From Owenia fusiformis (lineage: Eukaryota; Annelida; Polychaeta; Sabellida; Oweniidae), in NCBI GenBank assembly GCA_903813345.2, contig CAIIXF020000008.1, positions 25,406,822-25,470,821 of the forward strand: a stretch of 64,000 nucleotides of DNA, in the 5' to 3' direction. Every line of letters begins with the position of its first letter. Position 1 is the stretch's first letter. Under the pieces are notes generated by a model that saw only the letters and a list, made by a program, of their open reading frames with translations, had not been told where the DNA came from and ran no database searches. Positions 13,601 to 23,600 of this stretch are shown here, piece by piece. The position numbers and the translations under genes are program-made.

Positions 13601-16600
13601 TTTTGCGGAACATGAGTAAATCTGATTCTGATTGGCTGATTCTTGATCATCCTATTACCCACCTTCCACCCTCCCCTCTCCATTCCCATCTCCTTCCCTC
13701 CTCTTCCATTTCTTTTCATTTACGAGGTGTTCTGGAGCTCAACTAGGGTCTAGTCAGAGCTTGCGTCTACGCTGGGCAGAGCTTAGACATGGGGAGGGGG
13801 AAACAAGAAACTGTTGGATCTAATGTTATACCTTATGTTACTAATTTAATAATAGATCATCATTTTTTCGTGTTTAAAGATGTGAGAATAAGGAGAAATA
13901 TCAGAAAGAAACAAGAAAGTTCAAGGGAGAAAACCTGAGAATTTGCAGCCTACTTGGGTTTAATGTTGAAACAAAACTCCTTAATTTGATCATTTCCTTC
14001 ATCTATTTAGAACTTTTATGAGAGAAGAATGTTGGGGAAGGTACCCAATAATAAATTAATTGGAAGGATGCTTTGAATTTCAAAATACATAATTTTCACT
14101 GCGTTTCTGCGAAAGTATACTCTTCATGTATTATTGCCCACTTGATTTCTTTAGAATTCCACTCTTATTCTTATGTATTTGTTAATATTTGGTCATTCCT
14201 CGATATTTCTTAAATTTTGAGAAGCAGGGTGGGCACTTATTACAGAGAATATGGTATAAAAAATTAATCAACAAGGTTGTCTCTAAAGCAACATTTAATG
14301 GGACACCCTGTTCAGACAAAGTACTAATTATTTCCTTACCTCTATAATCTAGAGTGATCACATGGTACATGGACTGTAGAACCTTGTATAGTTGAACTCT
14401 GTGCCAACCACCTCTACAATGAGATATTTTGAATCAATAGCTAAGACATTTATATGTACCTAAACTAAGATGATATTACAAAATGCTATGAGAATTTATG
14501 TTACTGATGAAGTCCATGATCACTGTAGATTACTACATGATTTTGGCGAAAGAACAATGGAAATCACGTCTTGGATCTCCTGCTGTGTACAGTATACCTA
14601 TGTATTATAAATTCAAAAAATAAAGACAAACAAGAATAAACAAAACATCAACATGACAAAATGTCACTACCTAGTTAAAGCAAGATAAAAAAACTTTTTG
14701 ACCTTGAGGAGGTCATTTAAGGTCAAATCTATTATGACCTTGAGAATGTCATTTAAACCTGCACATCGCTCCAAAACGCAATATGTTGACATATATTGTT
14801 TTTACATTTTCAAGCTCTAATATAACGTTTATGTAAATAAAAATTGTTTTTTTCTGCGTAATATCAAAGAACAATCATTTAGTTAAAAAAATAAAAAAGC
14901 TAATGCGGGATTCGAACCCGGGCCTCCCGCGTGCTCAGCGAGGATTCTACCCGCTACACCACCGTATTATTATGAAAGGAGGAAGTAATTAAACGCTACT
15001 AATTTTGAATGCTATGATTCGGAAGTGACGTCACGTTCTTCATTTAGAAACCTTTCCAAAATCATATCGCCGGCACCGATCGAAGCAAATTCAATGAAAA
15101 ATCTTTGAAATGACACATTTATCGTAAGTATTTCTACACAAGATTTGCCCCATTTGTTCATCATTCTATAATCTTTCATTAAGCTCTAAATGATAAAGTT
15201 CACCCCCGAAACAACCCAAGATTGCGTTTCGGAGCGTAGTCCAGCTTTAAGGATCAAATCTATAGTCAGATTTGAAATGTTGAGAACTTGTAGATGATTT
15301 TTAAAAAAAATTGATCAATTTGAGGCAAATTGAAAAATACCTTTTTGACCTTTTGTGACCTTAAGAAGGTCATTGAAGGTCAAATCTCAAATCTTAAATC
15401 AAATTTGAACTTCTGATAACTTATAGATGATTTTGAAAAAAAATTAGTTAATTTGAACAAAGTTGAAAAAAGACCTTTTTGACCTTTTTTGACCTTGAAA
15501 AGGTCATTGAAGGTCTAATTTTAATTATAAAGTCAGATTTGAACTTCTGAAAGTTATAAGAATTTGTTACAGACACTGATCGCCAACCGCCAACAACCAA
15601 CCACCGTCAAAAACACCACTTTTTGGTGGTGACATAAAAAATGCAAAAATACAAGAATACAAAGAATATTTATTTGTATATTGCTACGTTAAAAACAGCT
15701 GCAGAATGCAGAGTGAAGCATGTGATATATACTGTATAGAGGTTAAGGTTCAAATGATAATCTGACATATTTTAAAAGAGAGCTTTTCAATACAGCAATA
15801 ACAATTGGTAATAACTATTTGTGGTATATGTTACCTTGTTCCTCCATTACCATGGAGATATAGGATGATGGGCGTACCATCACTCAATGAATCACTAAAA
15901 TACTGCTCTTCTATAATACCCTCTTTCCTTAGCTTAGGTGGTAACATATGCCTTGAAATAAACATTCAAAACAAGAATTAATGATATATCATACAAATGC
16001 ATGTATTTCATTCTACTGATACGCCATATATAATAAATATGTATTGTACTGTATACTGGCCAATTCTGTATATCATGTTTATACTCAGTTGACTGTATGC
16101 TATATATTACCCATGACTGAACTTAACTTATAACTTCATGAGTGACCTTGGAGAGATCTACTCATGAAAAAAATGACATCCATCCAAAAACAAAAGATAT
16201 CCAAAATCGATCCCATAAATACAAATAACAACAATATACATTATAACACTAAATAGAGAGACAGAAACCTCTAGATGTAAATTAAGAAGTGAATAGAGAC
16301 CACATTCAAAAGATAGTTCACTTTGCAATGTGCACGTATGTTAGCCCATGCTCTATTAATTTTTCAAATGAATACCCACCACACTCCTACTGTGACATCA
16401 TCATTTGTTTTGACATAAGTGTTTATAGTTGCATCCAAACCAAATGTTTCTGGAGATGTGAGATCAACGAATGGTGGCCATCGAACTAAAAAACATGTAT
16501 TTATTTAGAGCAATGTAAAAACAAAAAATGTAAAAAAGAATTTTCTGATGCAGCAGGGTATACAATAATTTGTATACAACAGCTAGCTTTATAAGAGAAT

Positions 16601-19600
16601 AGTTAATAGTTTCATAATTGTGGTAAATGTATTTGATAAACATCCAAAACTACATCAAGGGATTTTACCATTGATATTATATTTATGACATACATAGTAT
16701 AAGGATGGAAACCATCTGCTTTTGTACACTCATTTTCACTGACCATTGTTTAGGAATGCTCCTCTCATCATGATCCATGGATACAACTTCACTGTTACGG
16801 GTATAGTTACATAAGTAAATAGAAACAACAACCAGAGTGACTTTAGGAAGAATATCATCCATTGCTGTAGTGGAGATTGCCTGAAAATATAATGATATTG
16901 ATTATCTCAGGTAAGACTCAGGTAAACCACGTTATTCATTCTATCAAGGAACGAGCCTATTTGGTAAAAACTAATTCATGAGATTTTGTATCTCTACGTT
17001 CTGGGCTATACTGATCAAAATATAGTTCACCCTGCACATTGTTTTAAAATGAAATCTGTAGAGGCATAAATTATTCTTATATTTTCATACAACCAACAAG
17101 ATTATGAATACTCTAATATAAAGTTGGTGTGGTTATAAACTGTTTTTATGTGTAATCTCAAAGCACAAGCATTGAGTTAGCAGACAATTTTAGGCCTCAT
17201 ATTAAGGTATGAGTACCGTAATCCAACACCAAATTCGAAAATTCAGAACAATACTTTGCACATATGGCGTTCGTGATCAACTATAAAACGCTTACCTCCT
17301 ATAGTGTTATATATCAAAATGTACCTGTTCAAATAGGGATTCAATTGATCTCCATCAAATTATAGGGAGTCAGGTTACTTTTTGAGATATCAGCGTCCAT
17401 TTATTGTAACTCGCATTTGCTACCATTTCCTCAATTCTGAGATGACGGGCAAACACGTAGTAAACATGATCACGTCGGAACTATTTTGACCTACATCGCT
17501 ATTTTCGTAATTCAAATGAAAGTTGAACTCCTCTTTATTTTGATACCAAATAGTGGCATACTAGGTACCCTAGAAGCTAACTATGGTGTTATTTAGAACA
17601 AAACCACAAGTTTTTAAATGGACTATATAGGGGTCATACCTTTTGGCGGATGGATATGGAACCTCATACCTTATAAAAAATGCGTTTGGATGTGAAGTTT
17701 GCTAAACATATCTCTTTAGTCAGGAAATGCATTCACATATAGGAAAACAGATACAAAATCTTGTGACTTTATCAAAAAATATGGCTGCCACATTTTTGTA
17801 CATTTGATTAACTTTAGCGCTACCTTAAAGTGGCAAAACCTAGTGCGCACCATTTTTTAACTTTTACGCATGAGTGTACTTTACATGCGCATGGGCATTG
17901 CCGCTAAAAAGATCATGTGACTATTCATATTTAGCTAGCGCGAGTTATTTTCGCGAGACCTAAAATGGCTGCAAACAACAAATAAATTATGTATTGATTC
18001 AAATATGTAGTGTATTATAAATGCTACTCAGCACAGCGCTTAGTCAAAATGGGCTCGATTTTTTTCTCTTCAAGAATTATCAATCCAGCATCCCAGAACT
18101 GACAGACTGTCAGCTCGGTAGAGTAAGGTTAGATGGTGTTGACCACAGGGGCTTTTCTGGAGGGTCGGGCAAGCCCTCCGATGAATGTGTACTGGTTATT
18201 AAGAGTATAAGGGAGGTAGTTGATGCTTCCTGAAATTTGTAGAAAATGATTGTTAGATATATCCAGTAAAAACATAAGGAATCCTTTGAATAATCGACAT
18301 CCTGATTCAAACAACACTACAGAGCAAAGTTACCCAAAATGGTAGCAATCCATCCACTAGTGGATCCACTGTTAAAAATCCACTGTTAAAAATTGGTAGT
18401 TCCTAGAGTTCTTTGTTTCCTTAGGATCATTCCCGTATATTATTTCAATGAAGGACAGCCTATAACGACTGCTATACGCAAAAAGATGCATGAAATTATC
18501 GTTTCGAAACTGAATGTTGAAAAATGGCTGACTATCCCGTGTTCTATGCGCAGGTGTGTTCAATCCAGCAATTTGATTAGTTCATATTATATGAATGCAT
18601 GCGCAATAACTACATTTAGATAGATGTCACTTGCGTTCATTATTTCACAGCAGTCCCTTCCCATGATGCACCTTATATTGCGGGAATATTTTCCTTTCGT
18701 GATAAAACAAATAACTCTCATCTCCGAAATACGTTTTCCATTCCTTGGCAATAAACTTTCATTTGGTATCTAAAAAAAACCGAACCAACCGCCGAAAATT
18801 AATTCGAATCGTTCTGAATCGTGGGAATGAAGCACTTTCATTTTTGCGCATGCACATAGAACACAGGATAGTCGCCAATTTTCAACTTTCAGTTTCGAAA
18901 CGACAATTTCATGCATCTTTGCGTATAGCAGTCGTTATAGGCTGCCCTTCGTTGAAATAATATACAGGAATGATCCTAAGGAAACAAAGAACTCTAGGAA
19001 CTACCAATTTTTAACAGTGGACATGTCTTGAGGTACCCTTTGCATTCGTTTGACTTCACTTCTTAAAAGACAGCTTCGTCTTCACTCTTTCAAACTAAAA
19101 TAAACCTGTGAACTCACCGCGCCAATCAGTGTTCGTTGGCCAAATTTGATCTATATATGATCATTACTTCTGACGTCATCGTTGAGCCCGGAATTGACCA
19201 ATGACATGCGCATATTTAATTAGAACGCATTTAGCGTATGTTTCTTCAAGTAGTCTTGAGGAAGAAATCGACTCTGGAGCTAATAATTTGGAGGTAAAAA
19301 TTGTCGGTTTTTGTATTTTAATCACTTCTTTACATATTCCTCAGATTTCTCAGCAACTAGTGGATGGATTGCTACAGTTTTGGGTTCCTTTGCTCTGTAG
19401 TGTTGTTTGAATCAGCATGTCGATTATTCAAAGGATTCCTTATGTTTTTACTGGATATATCTAACAATCATTTTCTACAAATGTCAGGAAGCATCAACAA
19501 TGACCTCCCTTATACTCTTAATAACCAGTACACACTCATCGGAGGGTTTGCCCGACCCTCCAGACTTACTTCGGTCCAAAGCCTTCTCTATATTCCGGCT

Positions 19601-20223
19601 TTGAGGAGGAAGATTGAGCTGCCTTAGTATTATAAATATTGTAAATCATTGTGTCACACGCACAGTAAATATGGCATAATAATATGAAATATACCTTTAT
19701 GTATAGATTTGAAGAACATCAGCTCACATCCCCGTCTGAATCTATTGTTATATTTGATTTCAAAACTGCGAGAATAATTTCAAATGTTATTCACGTCCAG
19801 AACCGGAAGCCATTTTTAGCTACAGCGAGAAAATTTCACCATTTGTCAAACTCCGAAATGAAATTTTGAAATATCTAAATCCAGACAAGCAACGCTTCAT
19901 CCTAAATATGATTAATATTCTTAAAAATATTTATAAAATTTATTAAAAATGAGTTCTAGGTGCGTGTAGGTGCTTGTAGCACAGTACATAGGAAATCAAT
20001 GAAGTTTCGTCTAGCTGTAAGCTAGAGACTCGAGTAACTCCAGACAAGCCCCTTTGGTGTTGACTTAGAAAAAATGATACAAACAACAAAATTATTTTAG
20101 TTCTTACTTTGTCTCTTCAACCTTCGACATTTGCTTCCTTTTAACATTGTTTTGAATGGATCCATTAGTCTGGGAACCTTTACTGTGCTTTTCATCACTT
20201 TTATTGCCACTCCTCAGCTTCAT
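4621..20223 (-). CDS. ABHD12: ABHD12-like monoacylglycerol/lysophosphatidylserine lipase
   Basis: Complete 363-residue model in 11 exons: 20223-20108, 16880-16744, 16485-16380, 15951-15835, 14413-14340, 13309-13180, 12921-12887, 12602-12523, 12024-11936, 11709-11631, 4749-4621. All have AG/GT sites and phases that join exactly (1092 nt). Residues 46-75 hold the single hydrophobic membrane segment. The hydrolase core follows, with [12 protein letters not shown] (oxyanion-hole region), LDYRGYGDSTG, the nucleophile motif GHSLG (Ser223), LILHARDD (Asp310) and NYGHKHIHK (His349). The Ser-Asp-His spacings of 87 and 39 equal those I recall for human ABHD12 (S246, D333, H372). Family role: an integral ER-membrane serine hydrolase that degrades lysophosphatidylserine and monoacylglycerol. 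The last exon could instead splice on at the GTGAGT covering the TGA, adding a short C-terminal exon I did not find. Paralogue ABHD12B is the main alternative name. The gene is divergent from the hnRNP U-like gene, about 420 bp between start codons. Confidence 0.93.
6986..7358. repeat. Tandem duplication of about 170-200 bp
   Basis: Copy 1 (6986-7154) and copy 2 (7158-7358) both start with CAGTCGAACCCATGGAGTGG, continue through the same blocks (ACACTGATCAAGTTACAG, a GCACTCTGTTACTC block and an A run), and end with GACATTGCCATGCTACTTC and ACAAGGAGATTCAAAT. Apart from an extra roughly 45-bp insert after the A run in copy 2, they look nearly identical, so the duplication is recent. The insert may be original sequence lost from copy 1. 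Confidence 0.9.
8924..9225. mobile_element. Truncated copy of the CACTGGTGATCC foldback element
   Basis: The sequence starts with the terminal motif CACTGGTGATCC and matches the left arm of the complete element at 50088, including the blocks ACGCTGG, TTTCGGTAACAAAATG, TTTTTCCTTATT, CAGTATCATATGT and AATAGTTCAGAAGAC. It then runs into right-arm sequence (GCGTAAAATAAGGAAAAAAG) and stops before the right terminus, so the second CCAGTG end and its target duplication are missing. The five bases before the left end are TATGA. Confidence 0.8.
9280..9480. repeat. 21-bp tandem repeat, about 9-10 copies
   Basis: Repeats of a 21-bp unit containing GGCAATGGTCAAGGACATTA. Because 21 is a multiple of three, the array stays open in frame (reading as repeated AMVKDIR on the plus strand, and open on the minus strand too). 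It follows the truncated foldback element, and its flanking open frame starts inside that element, so I read it as a microsatellite-like expansion in the intron and not as a gene. Confidence 0.9.
9940..10137. mobile_element. 198-bp MITE-like element with 12-bp TIRs, related copy at 26731
   Basis: It begins TGATCTCCCCAG and ends with the exact reverse complement CTGGGGAGATCA. Inside are repeated GTGGGTGC blocks and a CTCATTTTCAGAATTCAGAC stretch that recur, diverged, at 26731-26870. I saw no clear target duplication. Confidence 0.75.
10611..10741. repeat. Imperfect hairpin, about 35-bp arms
   Basis: The left arm, from GGATATCCTATGATTTTGAG through GAATATCATTTTTA, is mirrored by TAAAATGATATTCTG and AAAATCATAGGATG. 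A second inner pair (GGTGATATTGATAT with ATATCAATATCACT) extends the fold. It lies immediately next to the TIR element at 10747. Confidence 0.8.
10747..10980. mobile_element. 234-bp MITE-like element with 13-bp TIRs
   Basis: The ends TATCCTACACTTA (10747-10759) and TAAGTGTAGGATA (10968-10980) are exact reverse complements. The interior carries two direct copies of a CGGAGTATATCGT(C/T)AC block followed by ATATCCTC. No coding capacity and no clear target duplication. Confidence 0.7.
11090..11207. repeat. 38-bp tandem repeat, three copies
   Basis: Three consecutive units contain ATCCATCATTACAACAATGG followed by ATGCACATGTGGTGTCAC. The third copy has one extra T (CACATTGTGG). The unit is internally palindromic around ATCCAT/ATGGAT. 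Confidence 0.9.
14757..15246. mobile_element. 490-bp MITE with TTAA target duplication and about 26-bp imperfect TIRs
   Basis: TTAA at 14753-14756 and again at 15247-15250 flank the element. The ends, ACCTGCACATCGCTCC continuing AAAACGCAAT and the reverse complement AGCTGGACTACGCTCC continuing GAAACGCAAT, match at about 21 of 26 positions. Taking out the element and one TTAA rejoins a GGTCATTTAAGG-type repeat block seen elsewhere in the surrounding element, which supports a clean insertion. TTAA duplication is the hallmark of piggyBac- and Kolobok-type transposases. It carries the tRNA-like module at 14899. Confidence 0.85.
14899..14970 (-). tRNA. tRNA-like Pol III module (pseudo-tRNA or SINE head) inside a MITE
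   Basis: On the minus strand the sequence has a degenerate A box (TAGCGGGTAGA), an anticodon-arm-like block (CTCGCTGAGCACGCGGGAGG) and a perfect B box (GGTTCGAATCC). A T run, the standard Pol III terminator, begins a few bases after its 3' end. The T arm is CCGGG-TTCGAAT-CCCGC with a mismatch at the first pair, and the acceptor ends do not pair convincingly. The body resembles tRNA-Gly(GCC), but the anticodon loop is altered (position 33 is not T in that alignment). I call it tRNA-derived and not a working tRNA. Confidence 0.55.
17815..18130. repeat. Left arm of a large inverted repeat spanning the divergent promoter
   Basis: This sequence recurs in inverse orientation at 21835-22880. Shared blocks are GTGCGCACCATTT, ATGCCCATGCGC (here GCGCATGGGCAT), CGCGAGACCTAAAATGGCTG, AAATTATGTATTGATTCAAA, CTCAGCACAGCG, TCAAAATGGGCT and GTCAGCTCGGTA. 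The arms differ by many substitutions. Confidence 0.8.
18122..19562. mobile_element. Large foldback element, arms of about 440 bp
   Basis: The left arm (18122-18560) is mirrored by 18855-19562. Examples: GGAGGGTCGGGCAAGCCCTC with GGGTTTGCCCGACCCTCC; CATAAGGAATCCTTTGAATA with its complement near 19425; TGGTAGTTCCTAGAGTTCTT with AAGAACTCTAGGAACTACCA; and ACGACTGCTATACGCAAA with its complement. The right arm carries about 320 bp of extra sequence (about 19022-19345). No transposase-like frame is visible. It lies in intron 1 of the ABHD12-like gene. Confidence 0.8.
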
Positions 20224-20642
20224 TCTATCCAGATAGAGTTTTGTTAAAAGTTTTAGAAAGTTTCTAAAATAAATTAATTAGGTCAGCCGGAAGTAATATC
20301 AAAATGATAAATTCCTGAAATCAATTTCGAAATAAAATGGTAATTAAAAGATAGATAAATAATGAATGTAATTTAAAATTATATTCATTGATTTGCATTT
20401 GATTCAGTATTGAATTTATCAACTGTATTCTAAATGAATTATAAAGTTACTTACTTTCGTTTTGTTTTAGTAAATTTGTCATTGACCTACTTTCAGCGTG
20501 TGCCGCCATTTTCCATTTTGTAAAGAAAGGTTTGTATTTTTCACATTTTGTTTAATAATTCTTACAATAGTCGACCTGCATTTTGCTATTGAATACATGC
20601 TTTCCATTCTTTATATATTGCAGGTTATACAAGACTATAATC
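20224..20642. promoter_or_regulatory. Divergent promoter of ABHD12-like and hnRNP U-like genes
   Basis: The two start codons face away from each other across 419 bp. A YY1-type motif, CCGCCATTTT, lies at 20503-20512. A plausible donor (AAAG/GTTTGT near 20529) and acceptor (TATATATTGCAG ending at 20623) suggest that the hnRNP U-like transcript has a short non-coding first exon near 20500 and a small 5' UTR intron. No TATA box is obvious in a suitable place. Transcription starts are inferred and not seen. Confidence 0.55.
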
Positions 20643-23600
20643 ATGAGTGATATTGAGCCGAAGAAGCTCAAAGTAGCTGAATTAAGAGAGGAATTGAAAT
20701 CTCGTGGACTGGACACGAAAGGCAACAAAGCTCAACTTGTAAAACGACTTGAAAAGGCATTAAAAGGTATGGTGTAATATGTCTGTCTAATTTAAAGTAA
20801 CTTATTTCATTTGAGAATTCATAGATAAAAAATAATTGCTGATCTCAGTGTTAGGCACTATAGATGGTCTACAGTAAAACTTCAGGTCAGGGTGCATGTT
20901 CGGAATTTTGCTGCAACTTACCGAGTAGACGGTGAACACCGCCTCTAATGCGTTGGATTGTCGTATGGACTTGCATTAGAGGCGGTGTTTATCCTTGTAA
21001 ATTCATGCCAATCTAAGTTTTTCTTGATTATTTTTGACGGTTCACTTTATTATTTTAATCTTCTGCTTAGAATTTCTGCGTCATTTACAGAGAAATATAA
21101 ACAAAATGGATACATTGATGATTTATACAAAAAATTACCATAGCTTTGTGGTTGTAGAAGGTTGAATTGTGCTAATTTTGTAGCAAAATCGTCGTTTGTC
21201 GCTACTATTCACAAAATCTTTATGGCGGCTTCTTTTCTCACGAGATTTGACGAGAGTAGCCATTGAATATTGTTGCCATCTATTTAACAATACAGAGTTT
21301 AAATCATTCATTCGACCATCATGTATTCGATGGAAGAAATCAATGATCTCTATTCGCATAACATAAAACCAAAGTTTGGATTTGATTTGAAGCCAGAACA
21401 GTTACAAGTGATAACAAACATATTGAATCAAGAATCCACTATAGCAGTTTTACCAACTGGTTATTGGAAAACATTACCCGTTACGTGATCATCAAATTAC
21501 GTCACGTGATCATCTCACTAATTTATGCAACGCATGCGCACTTGAAATTAGGTCAGCGAAAATGTCAAGAAGACCGGTCGGAAATTCAATTTCGTCTTAT
21601 CTGCAACGATTACACATAATTACTGTAATAAAGTGAGGCATTTATGTGGTCATTTTGAAGATTTTTTGTGTCGCTATCCAGTGGTGAAAGAATTTTCAAG
21701 ATTGAGGTAAGATCTTTGGAGAAAAGTCAAAAACATCAGATCCGGACTTTTCAGCACTTCTTAAATTTGATAAATTTACATTGCACGTTATGCACCCCTG
21801 GGGCCAACACGATCCTCAGAGACCCAGAGGGTGAATGAATGCACCTACTTACCGAGCTGACAAAAGTCAGCTCTGGGAAGTTGGATCGAAAATTCTGTGA
21901 AGAGAAAAAATCAAGCCCATTTTGAATAAACGCTGTGCTGAGCAGCGTTTATAATACAATATATTACTCACTTCGAGAGCCATGTTAGATTTTGAAACTT
22001 ATGGCAGTCTCAAACGGGGAAGTGAACAGCAGATTAATAGTGACCTTTGAAATCAAATTAAGTCGATCCGCGGCTTACTTTTGGTCTCTAACTGTGTCTT
22101 ACATCAGTATCATCAATCCGTGTAAGTATTGGAGCGCTGAAGTACTTCCTTTGAGATCAAGACTTGAAATTGTTAGTCCGAGTGAATGTTTTTACTGCCA
22201 AATTCCAATATGGCGTTTTCTGCTCGGACATTTTCGTAGATCTCCGGAGGTTGTCTGAACCTAACTAATTCTCAAAATTAATTTCGTTCTTTGCATATCT
22301 CGCTCCTAGCAAACCACCATATTGGAAATAGGTCTAAAAAACGTTCACTCGATAAACAATTTACAAGTCTTGATCGAAAAAGAAGTATTTCAGCGCTCTA
22401 ATACTTACACGGATTGATGATACTGATGTAAGACACAGTTAGAGACCAAAAGTAAGCCGCGGATCGACTTAATTCGATTTCAAAGGTCACAATCATTCAG
22501 CTGTCCAAAAGGTCCGTGGGAAAGCTATTATATCAAAATCCAAATAGCTTTCGCAGGAAGTAAACAATATATATTTGAATCAATACATAATTTATTTGTT
22601 GTTACCTTATTTTTATCCTTCAACAGTCTGTTGTTGTAGTAAATCAATGTTCTATCAGACAACAAAACTTTTGAATTTGGATTGCAGCTATTTTAGGTCT
22701 CGCGAGATCTCTTGACTTTCGAAAGTAAAGATTTGCTACAAAATAACTCGCGTTAGCTCAATATGAATAGTCACGTGATTTTTCAGCGGCAATGCCCATG
22801 CGCTTGTAAAGTACAATGCTCATGTGCACACATGCGCAAAAAGTTTAGAAATGGTGCGCACCAGGTTTGAATTTCTCCACTTTAACTGCAAATTATACAA
22901 CAAGTAGGACTTATTGTCGCCACGCGTCATGAAAAGGGCAAGTTACATTCAATTATCTTCTTAAATACCATTACTTAGTCCAGCGCGCATGCTGGAAGTT
23001 GGGAGAAAACCACTTCACAAGACGGTATATTTTAACGGTTCGTCAGCTGGCTTTTGAGCCAGCTGTGTTCAGTAAGCTGCAACCCTCAATAGGGTCACAT
23101 GTTATTTTTCAAATTTGCATCATTCCCCCACAATGTCTACATCTCTCATTTTTGCACAACCACTGCACAAAAGTACCGAGAAAACAATGTAGAAAAGAAC
23201 GATTTGATAAAATGTATAAAAATAAGTAAAATCAGTGAATAAATTCAGAAAATATTTTCACTGAATTTTCTCGTTTTTTTATACATTTTAGAAAACAAAT
23301 CCTCTCACCAGTCTTTTCTAAGCACATAAGCGCGCTCTTTGTGCAAAGCTGGAAGATATAGAAAATATGGGGAAGGAGTGATTCCTGTTTGAAAAATAAC
23401 TCAATTGAGTTACTTACTAGAAGTCGAATTTCTGTTTCCGCCATGTTTGATTTCTGGAAAAATTAAAATCTTGTGAGATCTCGATCCATGCGAGAAAAAA
23501 ACATGGCTTCCCCCTAGATCAGAAATTAGAGCAAATAAACAACAAGGTGTCAAAATTTCCCCACATGTCGAAGTTACCCCAAAATGGTGACGACGTTACA

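Larger units (their letters stand above)
14654..15636. repeat. Dispersed element with GTCA(C/T)NACC / GGTGGTGAC ends and GACCTT repeats
   Basis: The segment starts AAATGTCACTACC and ends GGTGGTGACATAAAA. It contains several copies of a block with GACCTTGA, GGTCAT and AAGGTCAAATC. Shorter relatives with TGTCACCACC or GGTGGTGA ends occur near 4800, 30674 and 46095-46210. It lies in intron 4 of the ABHD12-like gene, and a second element (14757-15246) is inserted inside it. Confidence 0.65.

Noticed and set aside
14899-14970. A functional tRNA gene
   Set aside because: The B box and terminator are good, but the acceptor stem does not pair and the anticodon loop is irregular, so I list it as tRNA-like only.
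16289-16489. Plus-strand 66-codon frame
   Set aside because: It overlaps, on the opposite strand, the ABHD12-like exon 16380-16485, which has clear family similarity and splice sites.
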